Shown here: positions 8,153-16,131 of the stretch, one piece after another | How the letters are laid out: each line of letters starts with the position of its first letter | Position numbering within the stretch: the stretch's first letter is position 1 | Assembly (NCBI GenBank): GCA_029263315.1 | Contig: JAJCXR010000054.1 | Span: forward strand, 310,001-374,000 | DNA: 64,000 nt | Source of the DNA: Acidobacteriota bacterium | GTDB lineage: Bacteria; Acidobacteriota; Thermoanaerobaculia; Multivoradales; J023 | Direction: 5' to 3' | Notes under the pieces: model-generated | The model's input: only the letters and a program-made list of their open reading frames with translations | Databases searched by the model: none | What the model was told of the DNA's origin: nothing | Translations under genes and position numbers: made by a program

Positions 8153-8215
8153 GCCTAACGACTCTGGCGATCAACGGCGAGCCGAAGGCTAGTCCGGTGC
8201 AGAGGCTTGTTAGAT
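8153..8215 (-). other. attC site
   Basis: 63 bp with perfect consensus core boxes GCCTAAC (8153) and GTTAGAT (8209). The barstar-family frame reads through it (TSNKPLHRT) and stops in the far core box. Confidence 0.8.
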
Positions 8216-8553
8216 GTTTTCTTCCAATACGACAATGCAAAAACGGGCGACTCCCCCACGTCGAAGTTGCGATAGTTCACGAATGCAGTGCATTCCACCA
8301 AGGCATCGTAGATCTCCGGACACCTGGATGCAAAGTGCGTCACATCCGTAACTGACAATACCAGCATGCCTCCCCTTGCAGGATGAACCGTTGTCAGTCC
8401 ATCATCAGGCTCGTCTAACGACGTCAGACGGTCGATCCACGCGTCCACGATTCGACCGTAGAATCCTGGGAATCCCAATAGTTCGTCAAAGACGCCATGG
8501 GATGTTTCCCACCCTCGAATTCGTATTGTGTCAACTTCGACGACCTTTGGCAT
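8155..8553 (-). CDS. Barstar-family (barnase inhibitor-like) immunity protein
   Basis: About 132 aa from the ATG at 8553, with GAGGT six bases upstream. DELLGFPGFYGRIVDAWIDR matches the barstar helix motif (usually LGFPxYYGRNWDAxxD); here the normal Asn-Trp pair is Ile-Val. The later part (LVECTAFVNYRNFDVGES) also fits barstar-like proteins. Barstars block small RNases by filling the active site. It begins only four bases after the 8563-9039 gene, so the two form one two-gene cassette. The last 20 or so residues are translated attC. No barnase-like toxin gene is nearby. Confidence 0.75.
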   Translation of the reverse strand: MPKVVEVDTIRIRGWETSHGVFDELLGFPGFYGRIVDAWIDRLTSLDEPDDGLTTVHPARGGMLVLSVTDVTHFASRCPEIYDALVECTAFVNYRNFDVGESPVFALSYWKKTSNKPLHRTSLRLAVDRQSR

Positions 8554-8562
8554 GGGCACACC

Positions 8563-9039
8563 TCACTTGTATGAGGGGGTTTCGGTGGCATCCTCGGCGA
8601 GGCGATCAACCGCCTCCTTCGCGGATCTGAGGTCTGCGCCTGTCATCGCGCGGTACATTCGTATTGCCTCAACACCCGATCCCAAGTTCGCCCTCTGGCC
8701 AACAGACTCAAACGAAGGATGTGCCCTTGCCTGCTCGGCGCGTTCGTCGTCAGACATCTGCTCAGTCGTTCGGAGATCCGGGTACGGGGGTGATCGACCT
8801 ATGAATGCGTGAGACTCCACCGGCACGTTGAATTGCGGCGAGACCTCTCGGAACAAGCGCTCCTGTTCGGGTGAGACAGGAACATCGAGCTCATAGATGT
8901 CCGAGCTCAACATCTCAAGCGCCAACCCCCATTCACCATTAGCGAACATGTCAAGATGCTCCGGAAGCCGATCGGCAATATCGGAATCACCAAAGCTCAA
9001 CATCAGGCTCTTCAATCGCTTCTGCTTTCGCCTAAACAT
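8563..9039 (-). CDS. MafI-like immunity protein with L7/L12-like C-terminal motif
   Basis: 158 aa. Residues 5-70 (LMLSFGDSDIADRLPEHLD...LALEMLSSDIYE) resemble MafI-type immunity proteins, acidic helical inhibitors of polymorphic toxins. After a linker, residues 122-148 (VEAIRMYRAMTGADLRSAKE) resemble the helical motif at the C-terminus of ribosomal protein L7/L12, seen in other small fusion proteins. The ATG lies seven bases after the preceding attC core box, with no room for a standard leader. It is paired with the downstream barstar-family gene. Confidence 0.6.
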   Translation of the reverse strand: MFRRKQKRLKSLMLSFGDSDIADRLPEHLDMFANGEWGLALEMLSSDIYELDVPVSPEQERLFREVSPQFNVPVESHAFIGRSPPYPDLRTTEQMSDDERAEQARAHPSFESVGQRANLGSGVEAIRMYRAMTGADLRSAKEAVDRLAEDATETPSYK

Positions 9040-9044
9040 GATTC

Positions 9045-9168
9045 ACCTAACGGCATTGAGATCACGGGCGCCCGTGGAAGGGCACTTGATGCCATCGAAG
9101 CCGCTGGCCGTCCAGCCGCCACGAACGATAGATACCACTGCGGCGTCCCGTGCATTTCATTGTTATGC
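9045..9168 (-). other. attC site (long type)
   Basis: ACCTAAC (9045) and GTTATGC (9162) bound complementary arms CATTGAGATCACGGGCGCC and GGCGTCCCGTGCATTTCATTG. Length and arms match the site at 12927-13054. Confidence 0.8.
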
Positions 9169-9229
9169 GACCGTTCCTTCATTTTCTGGATCCGGAAGAG
9201 CCTTGATCTTAAAACCCAAGGGGTTCTAT

Positions 9230-9300
9230 ATTGAAGCCTAGGGTAAGCGAAGCGCCACCTGAGTTGGCGTCATTCCCACTCCCCAACCCTGTGAGGGTTG
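9230..9300 (-). repeat. 70-bp direct repeat A flanking the FRG gene
   Basis: Shares TTGAAGCC(T/C)AGG..TAAGCGAAG, then GCGTCATTC.CACTCCCCAA and CCTGT.AGGGTTG with the stretch at 10651-10724. Copy A lies beyond the 3' end of the FRG gene. Confidence 0.8.
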
Positions 9301-9344
9301 TATATCTATCTGGCCTCTCGGCCAGTTGGGCCTCGACAGACAAC

Positions 9345-10634
9345 TCATAGGCGGCCACGAAGACCCTCCTCAAACGCGTCCAGCATTGGCTCGACAATTG
9401 ACGGCAACCAGTTGTCGCTACTCATCGACTCAATCCGCTCGCGAAGAAGCGGCAGTACTCCGCGAAGCGTAAAGCCACCGAATTGAATGCACATTCGAAC
9501 GCCCGATTTCATGACTCGCGGCGTTTGGCCGTCAAGCTGTACTGTCAAATGGAGCAGTGTGTTTGTAAGCTGAGCAATTGAGTTTCGAAGTAATCGAACC
9601 TTTTGATCTCGCGCGGCGAACTCTGGCAGCCCGATAAAATCGATTCCACTCGGGAGATCGAGATCGATTAGATTTACCCCTAAGGGGTGCTTCTCGGTCG
9701 CAAGCAGGTCATCTAGTCGATCGTTTTCAACTACTTCTTCGGCGACTCGCACGAGAGACATCCACCATCTATCGGCCGGCAAGGCCTCCATTACCACTGC
9801 ATTGTCGCGAAGCACTTGGAAGTCTGGGGTGGGAGGAAATCTCACTTCGACGCACACTCCGCGTAACGACGCGCCACCTGCGTAGTACGAAAAGACTCCA
9901 TGTTGATTGTAGACCCTCTCAACAAAAGGGTGAGGAAGAATCAGGCCGACGCCATTGTGAGCTGCCAGCTCCATAGGTAGTCCGAAGAGCGATGCCGTCT
10001 CTTCACCTTTACCCTTCGATCCACTGCACGCAAACCATGCAGCAACCGCTGGATCGGTCGTGAAGTCCAGCAAATCCGTTCTTATTCCATAGTGCTGTGC
10101 CGCGGCAATGCTGATAAAGTCTGGGGTGTCCTTACCCACAAATGTGTCGATACTTGACAGACCGAGAAGCCAGTTGAACTGAGATTCTGAGTCCAAGAGC
10201 CGCCGCAGCAAGTCGGAGAACGCCAACTGCTTCGCTTGTTCCTTCTCGACATCGATTCCCGGACGGGCAAGAGATGGTTCGAGTTGCCACCTACAGTCTC
10301 GCTGCCCCCGGTATATCAATGACATACGACGATTCAGCGCGACCTCTCCCGTCATCCACGACGATCGGTTGTTAACAAGCATGTGGATGACCGCGTGCCA
10401 TACGCTTGGGACTTCTATAAGAATTTGAGGAGGATGGTCACCACTTGCGTGGTCGTTCTTTGGTTCGGCTGTTACCTTGCAATCTGCGGCGATTTCTGTC
10501 TGCCTATCCCACAGCCTCAGGCGGCGCTCGTCCTCTTCACTTGCAAAGTTGTAGGCACCCACCACGGTCGTGTGTCGCGCGAGGTCTTCATACAACCGCT
10601 TCGCTTCTTCACGCGTTGTTCGAAATTTAGCCAT
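9345..10634 (-). CDS. FRG-domain protein
   Basis: 429 aa, cytosolic. The FRG core covers roughly residues 75-275: IYRGQ at 108-111, then AAAQHYGIRTDLLDFTTDP and AVAAWFA at about 178-202, the most conserved FRG block. The ATG at 10634 has GGGGAAG upstream. FRG domains are widespread in phage-defence islands and mobile elements, but their chemistry is unknown. The gene fills a cassette from attC 10743 to attC 9045 and is flanked by two 70-bp direct repeats, one just before its start and one after its stop. Confidence 0.85.
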   Translation of the reverse strand: MAKFRTTREEAKRLYEDLARHTTVVGAYNFASEEDERRLRLWDRQTEIAADCKVTAEPKNDHASGDHPPQILIEVPSVWHAVIHMLVNNRSSWMTGEVALNRRMSLIYRGQRDCRWQLEPSLARPGIDVEKEQAKQLAFSDLLRRLLDSESQFNWLLGLSSIDTFVGKDTPDFISIAAAQHYGIRTDLLDFTTDPAVAAWFACSGSKGKGEETASLFGLPMELAAHNGVGLILPHPFVERVYNQHGVFSYYAGGASLRGVCVEVRFPPTPDFQVLRDNAVVMEALPADRWWMSLVRVAEEVVENDRLDDLLATEKHPLGVNLIDLDLPSGIDFIGLPEFAARDQKVRLLRNSIAQLTNTLLHLTVQLDGQTPRVMKSGVRMCIQFGGFTLRGVLPLLRERIESMSSDNWLPSIVEPMLDAFEEGLRGRL

Positions 10635-10650
10635 GGCAGCTTCCCCGACC

Positions 10651-10724
10651 TATTTTGAAGCCCAGGTAAGCGAAGTGCCACCCTTGGTAGGCGTCATTCG
10701 CACTCCCCAAACCTGTAAGGGTTG
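10651..10724 (-). repeat. 70-bp direct repeat B flanking the FRG gene
   Basis: The second copy lies immediately upstream of the FRG start on the coding strand, so it may be leader or promoter sequence. Copy A after the gene could be the leader of a neighbouring cassette whose gene was lost. Confidence 0.8.
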
Positions 10725-10742
10725 CCTCTTCGTTCTTCGGTC

Positions 10743-10803
10743 GCATAACGCTTCGCGGCTCAGCGCCGCCGAAGCGCGTGCGCCTGGAGCCGCTGGGATA
10801 TGC
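10743..10803 (-). other. attC-like site
   Basis: 61 bp. GCATAAC at 10743, GATATGC at 10797, with arms CGCGGCTCAGCGCC and GGAGCCGC. The arm sequence CGGCTGAGCGCC/CGGCTCAGCGCC recurs in sites at 32789, 33712 and 34660, suggesting one attC subfamily. Confidence 0.7.
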
Positions 10804-11016
10804 GGCAATCGGAAGCTGATTTCCTTCCAAGGACGTGTAGCCTCAGCCTCGCTTGCCACTATCTTTTCTTCCTCGCCATTCGTTCGATTTTCGGGCTTAT
10901 TTCGAGCCTCCGCAGCTCTAACCTTCTCAGCTCCAGAACTGCGCTTGGAGGGATAGAACTCCAAGATCCGCCAGGACCTGCCTGAACCGAAAAACAGGTT
11001 TGACCCAAGAACGATG

Positions 11017-11316
11017 TCATTCACGATCACAAACGAACTCCATTTCATGACCTGGTCTGCGGGAAAGAAGTTCAAAGAGGCTATCGAAATCCTCCGGATC
11101 AGGCTGATGTACGCGCCAAATTGCACTGTTATCACCGATGACAAGTGTAATCGCTTCGCCGAGTCGGAGGTGAAATCTCGCGGCTGCTGTCGCCTCGGCG
11201 ATCTCGCCCCGAATCTCGAGACTCGGCCGCCTGACAGCGATCTGGCGCTGCTCGTCTCGCCCCTGGTTGACAACATCTAGGACGTTTTGAGTGACCAGAA
11301 GTCTGATCGTTAGCAT
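11017..11316 (-). CDS. Small cassette protein, unknown function
   Basis: 99 aa from the ATG at 11316, with AGGA seven bases upstream, following attC 11370. The sequence (RLGEAITLVIGDNSAIWRVH in the middle) fits no family I know and has no membrane segment. A second open frame overlaps its 3' end and runs through the 10743 attC without a stop, so a frameshift is possible. Confidence 0.45.
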   Translation of the reverse strand: MLTIRLLVTQNVLDVVNQGRDEQRQIAVRRPSLEIRGEIAEATAAARFHLRLGEAITLVIGDNSAIWRVHQPDPEDFDSLFELLSRRPGHEMEFVCDRE

Positions 11317-11369
11317 TCCGGGATCCTAGCTCAGTGATTCTCGTGTTTCGGATTTTATCGATCCAGTCC

Positions 11370-11427
11370 GCATATCGCACCAAGGTAAGCGGCAGCGAAG
11401 CTGTCCGCTTGACCGCAGGGGATATGC
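11370..11427 (-). other. attC-like site
   Basis: 58 bp. The core boxes are GCATATC and GATATGC, exact complements but off consensus at one base. Inner arms GGTAAGCGGCAGC / GCTGTCCGCTTGACC. Confidence 0.55.
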
Positions 11428-11554
11428 GACAATTACGGTCTTGATGCGCCTCCGAGCTGGATGGCTAGCGCGATAGTAGCGAATAGGAACTTGCTCAGGT
11501 CCCAAAGAACTCACTACCAATTGCCAGTTCCGATTCTTTGCCATCGCTAATCCT

Positions 11555-12046
11555 TCATGGGGCTAGAGGCGGGACGAACATGACAATCGTGTAAAAGAAA
11601 AAGGCTCCGACGCATAGGCTCGCCAGGCCTACGGAAGCTTGGCCTAGGCGATACTTGAATCCGTCCTCCGCCCAAACACCTGCGTCTCCGGCCCAGAGTT
11701 CGCGGGTACGGACTACGTTGCATGACGCAAGACAGCGGGTGACCTTCATTCGCGTGATATGCAGTGCTCGAATATAGCTGAAGAAGCATAGCGCAGCGGA
11801 AACCAGCAGTAGAATGCCAAGAAATGCCATCCACCTGACCCAACTGGGCAGGGCTCCCACAGCGCTGTCATCTAGACGGGTTGCTATGAATGCAGACGTG
11901 GCCAGAGCAAAGGTAATATAGAGATGCACTTGGCGAATATCTTGTTCGATAAGAGTTAGCATTCCCTTGATATACTCAAGCCGATGCTCTTCCTTCCCAT
12001 CAAGATTACCGGGTTCAACTTGCTCCGGCTCTTTGGATCTTGCCAT
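11555..12046 (-). CDS. Three-TM cassette membrane protein
   Basis: 163 aa. A charged N-terminal helix (residues 15-40) leads into TM1 (LYITFALATSAFIATRL), TM2 (WMAFLGILLLVSAALCFF) and TM3 near the C-terminus (VGLASLCVGAFFFYTIVMFV), with a soluble loop between TM2 and TM3. Size and layout recall small TM effectors of nucleotide-signalling defence systems, but no nucleotide cyclase is nearby and sequence similarity was not established. It is a single-gene cassette between attC sites at 11370 and 12093. Confidence 0.6.
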   Translation of the reverse strand: MARSKEPEQVEPGNLDGKEEHRLEYIKGMLTLIEQDIRQVHLYITFALATSAFIATRLDDSAVGALPSWVRWMAFLGILLLVSAALCFFSYIRALHITRMKVTRCLASCNVVRTRELWAGDAGVWAEDGFKYRLGQASVGLASLCVGAFFFYTIVMFVPPLAP

Positions 12047-12092
12047 GGTCTTCTTACCCCTCTTGAATCATATGATCATGTTGGTTCTAGCC

Positions 12093-12171
12093 GCAGAACG
12101 GCTTGCTGTTCAGCGATTCGCGAAGGCGCCCAATGCGCCGGAGAGAGTTCGCTGGAACAGCTGGGTTGTGC
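12093..12171 (-). other. attC-like site
   Basis: 79 bp. GCAGAAC (12093) and GTTGTGC (12165) with inner arms GCTGTTCAGCGA and TCGCTGGAACAGC. It starts two bases after the stop of the 12174-12881 gene. Confidence 0.65.
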
Positions 12172-12173
12172 GG

Positions 12174-12881
12174 CTACCTGACATCATGCTCCTCAGCTCG
12201 ATCTTGAATTTGGTTCTCATCAAGCCCGGCGCTGGCTCTAACGAGATCAACGTCTTTCGAATCACCACGGAGCTTTCCGGTGCCAAGTTCCAAGGTACTA
12301 CCCGCGATATCGAGCCTCAGGCTATCTATTATTTTCGACTCGAAGGAACCGATGCCATCAATCATCCTCGTTAACAGCCGCTCGCGTCTTTCTGCGGAGA
12401 GAGCACGGCGTTTCGAGTTCGGTTTGTAGTTCAGCTGATCGACGACCGCATCGATCGTCCTCATTCGAGCCTCGAAGACTCTCTTCTGTTGCCGATCCTC
12501 TGCGACCAGTCGCGCTATGTAGACAGCCACAAACGCGGTAAGCGGAATGGCGAGTTCGAGAACTAAGGAACCCTTGCTGACGTCGTTGACCATAATCGTA
12601 GAATCATGCACATCCCCGGAATAGCGAAGTCCCGGTGAGTGCTCGAAATCCATAGAGGGACCGGCACGCTCGTAGGCCATCTGACGACCGAGTGTTTCGA
12701 GATCCAGCATCGCTCGGGGGTTATACGCCTTCTCGATGCGCTCGCACACCTCAGCAGCATCAGGATGCTCCATCCCATCTGAGAACCATGCTAGGCGCTG
12801 CGCCCTCAAGATATGTTCGGTTAACCGGAATATAGCTCCGTCGCTTTGATCTACCAGGCGGATAGTCAGTAGGCACTTCAT
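12174..12881 (-). CDS. Single-TM cassette protein, unknown function
   Basis: 235 aa from the ATG at 12881, with AAGGAG eight bases upstream. The N-terminal 100 residues look soluble. A hydrophobic segment (LVLELAIPLTAFVAVYIARL, about residues 107-126) follows the motif STIMVNDVSKGS. A basic helix rich in Arg/Glu comes next (RQQKRVFEARMRTIDAVVDQ), then a soluble tail. No family recognised. It is a cassette between attC sites 12093 and 12927. Confidence 0.65.
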   Translation of the reverse strand: MKCLLTIRLVDQSDGAIFRLTEHILRAQRLAWFSDGMEHPDAAEVCERIEKAYNPRAMLDLETLGRQMAYERAGPSMDFEHSPGLRYSGDVHDSTIMVNDVSKGSLVLELAIPLTAFVAVYIARLVAEDRQQKRVFEARMRTIDAVVDQLNYKPNSKRRALSAERRERLLTRMIDGIGSFESKIIDSLRLDIAGSTLELGTGKLRGDSKDVDLVRASAGLDENQIQDRAEEHDVR

Positions 12882-12926
12882 TTCTGGGCTCCTTCAATGA
12901 CTTTCAGAACTTTGACACCGATTGCC

Positions 12927-13054
12927 GCCCAACGGCACGCGCATCAGGGGCGCCCCTTCAACAAACTGTTGATAACCGGCGAAGCTGCCAGCCTTACGCC
13001 CGCTACCGATGGTAGATACGACTGTGGCGTCCCTCTGCATGCGCTTTGTTATGC
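12927..13054 (-). other. attC site (long type)
   Basis: 128 bp. GCCCAAC (12927) and GTTATGC (13048) with arms GCACGCGCATCAGGGGCGCC and GGCGTCCCTCTGCATGCGC. Same class as the site at 9045. Confidence 0.8.
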
Positions 13055-13145
13055 GCCCAGTTCCAGCAGCAGGTCTTTGGCTCCCGAGTTCTTGACGACC
13101 ATTTGCTTTCAGAAGGCGCATGCTATTCTCCTGATTTAACTCGCA

Positions 13146-13976
13146 TCATGACGGTTGTGCCGAACTCCACAACGTCTCGAACTCCTCCATGTAAACTTGA
13201 AATAATTCTGTATCCGCCCCGCGAACATCAACCAATGGACTACGGCTCGCGACGACCGAATACAAATACTGGACCGCTGTAAGACGAGAGTCCGTGCGGC
13301 AGATCTGACACACAACGAGCCCCTCTTTGAGAGTTCGGAATTCGTACGAGCCGAGCAAAGTTTCATTTTCAAGTGTGGCCGCAATGGACATGAATGCTTT
13401 CTTGGCAACTCCGATTTCTGCTTGTACCGCATCTACGCTAATTGAGGAGATCTGCGGCTCGTTCACGAAGCTTGACAAATTAGAGTTAGTTTCGTCCATG
13501 ATGAGGATTCGCGCGTGAACTCCAGCCTTCACCATGGACACCATCTCCTGTTCGAAGTTCTCACCCCTTGTCCAGACGTGGAGCGTGTATCCAAGGAGAT
13601 CAACATGAGAACGAGATCTTTTCAAGCGCTCCATCCACTCTCTGTGCGAGCCTAGGGCTCCGCTAACGGAGAATAGGCGATGAAGACCGGTTTTCTTGCT
13701 GTCCTCGAGCAATACCACTGACGACCGCATCTCGCTCAGGGTTGCCGCGAGGGCCGTTAGTGTTTCGCGCACTGGTTCGCCACCAATTATCTGCCATAGA
13801 AAGTCGATGATCACGATGGTGAGAATGATGAACGCGATGTTCTGGAGTGAGCTTGTCCAAAACTTTGTGGACTCAGAAGGATTGACGATCAGAGTTGCGA
13901 GCAGATACGCGATAACGAGAAGCAATCCGCCAAGAAGCAGGAAGACGATCTGGGGAGTTCGCGTGGGTTGTTTCAT
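13146..13976 (-). CDS. Two-TM protein with PLD-like cytosolic domain (putative)
   Basis: 276 aa from the ATG at 13976, with GAGGA upstream. TM1 (IVFLLLGGLLLVIAYLLATL) and TM2 (IAFIILTIVIIDFLWQII) are followed by a linker helix. The soluble domain at about 120-270 contains HVDLLGYTLHVW and a basic/hydrophobic strand VHARILIMDE, the arrangement seen in PLD-like and DUF5919-type domains. No canonical HxK motif is present, so it may bind rather than cut its target. A membrane-anchored sensor or effector is a guess. The cassette follows repeat copy 3 and its attC. Confidence 0.55.
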   Translation of the reverse strand: MKQPTRTPQIVFLLLGGLLLVIAYLLATLIVNPSESTKFWTSSLQNIAFIILTIVIIDFLWQIIGGEPVRETLTALAATLSEMRSSVVLLEDSKKTGLHRLFSVSGALGSHREWMERLKRSRSHVDLLGYTLHVWTRGENFEQEMVSMVKAGVHARILIMDETNSNLSSFVNEPQISSISVDAVQAEIGVAKKAFMSIAATLENETLLGSYEFRTLKEGLVVCQICRTDSRLTAVQYLYSVVASRSPLVDVRGADTELFQVYMEEFETLWSSAQPS

Positions 13977-14009
13977 TGGATCCTCATCAAGATGCGGCTG
14001 CCTTTAGGC

Positions 14010-14100
14010 GCATAACACAAAGGGTTCTATCCGACGTCCAGCCACAGTTCTCGATCCACCTCAGACTCTCCATGGACGTTGGATAGAACCTAGGTTGGAC
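14010..14100 (-). other. attC site (left end of repeat copy 3)
   Basis: GCATAAC (14010) and GTTGGAC (14094) around GGTTCTATCCGACGTCCA / TGGACGTTGGATAGAACC, an 18-bp stem with one mismatch. Confidence 0.8.
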
Positions 14101-14495
14101 CAAACCGCGGCCGAACTGGCACACCGTTTGCTATCTGTAGATTGCTTGTCCGACCGCCATCGGTCAAGCCGACTCGCAGGTGCGAAAGGGCTGGCAATAT
14201 CATCGTCATCGGCGACCTCCCAGGTCTTCAAAACTCGCTGATCTTGGCGCAGCGCGCCTCAAGTAGATAAGTTTGCCCGGCGAGTATACCAAGTCTCTAT
14301 CAAGAAGACACAACTCGACCCTGCTGTCATCGGTGACAGCCTCTTCGGTCTCAACTGGAGCCACCATCACGCCAAATCTACGGCGGCGCTCTGGTGCCAG
14401 GCCCAGCTTTGGTCTCAGGTACCGCCGCCAGGGTTTCGATGGCGATCAGCAGGCCTTCCTCGCAAACTTTGCATCGCGACCGGCGGCTGCGCAGA
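14016..14495 (-). repeat. Dispersed cassette-end repeat, copy 3
   Basis: About 480 bp. The minus-strand tail reads LRSRRSRCKVCEEGLLIAIE and onward to a stop, as in the other copies. The right end is at GGCTGCGCAGA. The 190 bp between it and the amidohydrolase stop hold no gene I can support. Confidence 0.85.
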
Positions 14496-14682
14496 CCTTC
14501 GAGCCACGCTCGGTAGCAGTGCACCGCAACCTACGTGTCGAGATCGTCGGGAAGCTTGCCACTCATCGGCCCAGGGCTTGCGGGCGGTGCAACTCAAGCT
14601 CAGGAAAACCCACAGCGGCAGGTCCAGCTGGCACCGACTAGCCCCGGGTCCGCATGCAGCACCGGACTATTTCTGCTGCCAC

Positions 14683-15624
14683 TCAGCGGCCGTGGTGTGC
14701 CGCGATCTGCTCCTCGCTCAGGTTGAGGAAGCGAGCGGCGTTGTGGTAGAAGATCGCCCGCTTCTGCTCGTTGGAGAGAAATGGGGCCACTTCGACTGTC
14801 TCGATGGCGAGCGTGAGCGCGCCGGGCCAAAACATCTGATCGGTCCCGAAGAGAAGCCGGTCTTCAAAACCTGCCTCTACTAGATTGCGGAGGGCGCTGT
14901 AGAACGCCTCTCGCTTGAGCCCCCACGCCAGCACCCCGATGTCGGCGTAAAGACTGGGATAGATGTACAGCATCGCCTTCATTTCCTCAATGTAGGGCCA
15001 TCCTGCGTGCATGAGGTACGCCTGGAGTCCAGGGCGGGCGGCGATCACCGGCTCGAAGAGCGTCGGGCGCCCAAGCGCAACGCGGAAAGCTGGCGCGAAC
15101 GAGTGCGGTCCGCCGGGCGGCCCCAAGCCGGTGTGGAGAGCCAGCGGGATACCAGAAGCCTCCAAGTAGTCGTAGTACGGGTCGAGCCGCGAGTCGTCCG
15201 GTGCGATCCCATAGTATTGCAGGCCAAGCTCGCCGAGCACGCCCACCGTCCCCTCCTCGACCAGAGCCCGGAGCGAGTCGACGGAGTGCTCAGGCAGCCC
15301 ATCGTCGCCGAGGGCTGCCCCGCCGATGAAGCGGCCCGGAGCCGCCTCTTGCCAGGCGCGGATGGATGCCTCGGATCCACTCACGATGGCAAGTACGACA
15401 TTATTGCGATCCATCTCGGCGAGCGTTGCTCGCATGTGCTCTTCGGCGCTGGCTGGAGCCGTCAGAGCCCGGGCGTCCGCACCGTCGGCCCAATCGGCTC
15501 GTATCCTCGGCGGTATCTCTGCATAGGAATGCAAGTGGACATCGATCACGGGGCCGCCTTGTGCGACAGCCTCTGCTCCCAGCAGAGCGAGAAGAGAAGC
15601 AAGGACAAGAAAGAGGTTTTTCAT
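14683..15624 (-). CDS. Secreted amidohydrolase-2-type metal-dependent hydrolase
   Basis: 313 aa. Signal peptide at 1-21 (LFLVLASLLALLGAEAVAQG). The metal-binding HxH follows at once (VIDVHLHSY). Later motifs fit a TIM-barrel amidohydrolase: LALHTGLG, YLMHAGWPYI (His ligands) and LLFGTDQMFWP (catalytic/metal Asp). The export signal is unusual for this mostly cytosolic family, but occurs. The substrate is unknown. A second, truncated copy lies at 19068-19373 and shares the leader upstream of the ATG, so the pair arose by duplication. Confidence 0.85.
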   Translation of the reverse strand: MKNLFLVLASLLALLGAEAVAQGGPVIDVHLHSYAEIPPRIRADWADGADARALTAPASAEEHMRATLAEMDRNNVVLAIVSGSEASIRAWQEAAPGRFIGGAALGDDGLPEHSVDSLRALVEEGTVGVLGELGLQYYGIAPDDSRLDPYYDYLEASGIPLALHTGLGPPGGPHSFAPAFRVALGRPTLFEPVIAARPGLQAYLMHAGWPYIEEMKAMLYIYPSLYADIGVLAWGLKREAFYSALRNLVEAGFEDRLLFGTDQMFWPGALTLAIETVEVAPFLSNEQKRAIFYHNAARFLNLSEEQIAAHHGR

Positions 15625-15673
15625 GGAGACTTTCCTCGATGGCTATGAGAGCGGAATACCGACTGAAGCCAAG

Positions 15674-16056
15674 GGGCGTGACCGGTCGCCCGCTCCCCCG
15701 TGAACAACATCTGATCCAGTGAGAACCGCCAAAAACAGAAAATGCAGACTCCTCTTTCGAGACAGGGTGCGAGTGACCAAAAACGTACCCGAGGAGTCTG
15801 CGCCATGATTCTCTGCGACCCACCCATCGAAGGCAAGAAGGATTCTGAGCTTACACCTGCGATTCCCATCGTATGGCAGGAAGTCCTTGGTAGCTTGCGG
15901 GGCAACGTCCTCGACACCACGCAGCAAAGGCTGGGCGCGCATCAGGTGGAAGCAATGATCTGGCGACAGGTGATCACCCTGCGCCAAACGGACTGTGATA
16001 CAGAAGCGGAATGGCTTTCGGCCGGATAAATCAAGGGCGGGCGGCCGGTCACGCCC
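15674..16056. mobile_element. MITE-like element with 20-bp terminal inverted repeats
   Basis: GGGCGTGACCGGTCGCCCGC at 15674-15693 is repeated inverted with one mismatch at 16037-16056. The 383-bp interval interrupts the spacing between the amidohydrolase start and the 16070 attC. It contains a short plus-strand ORF, opposite to the cassettes. Target-site duplications were not clear. Confidence 0.6.
15805..16029 (+). CDS. Small ORF inside the MITE-like element
   Basis: 74 aa, with GAGGAG well placed before the ATG. The sequence (MILCDPPIEGKK...TEAEWLSAG) has no recognised domain. It is enclosed by the inverted repeats and points against the cassette genes, so it could be a remnant of a transposase or a passenger peptide. 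Its coding status is uncertain. Confidence 0.4.
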   Translation: MILCDPPIEGKKDSELTPAIPIVWQEVLGSLRGNVLDTTQQRLGAHQVEAMIWRQVITLRQTDCDTEAEWLSAG

Positions 16057-16069
16057 GATTCCAACTGCG

Positions 16070-16131
16070 GCCGAACGGTTGGGCGTTCAGCCGCGGGGCG
16101 CCGCCCCGTCGGTTCCAACGCTTGGTTGCGT
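16070..16131 (-). other. attC-like site
   Basis: 62 bp. GCCGAAC (16070) and GTTGCGT (16125) with a strong inner palindrome CGGGGCGCCGCCCCG. The 16087-16851 gene runs into it and stops inside. Confidence 0.65.
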
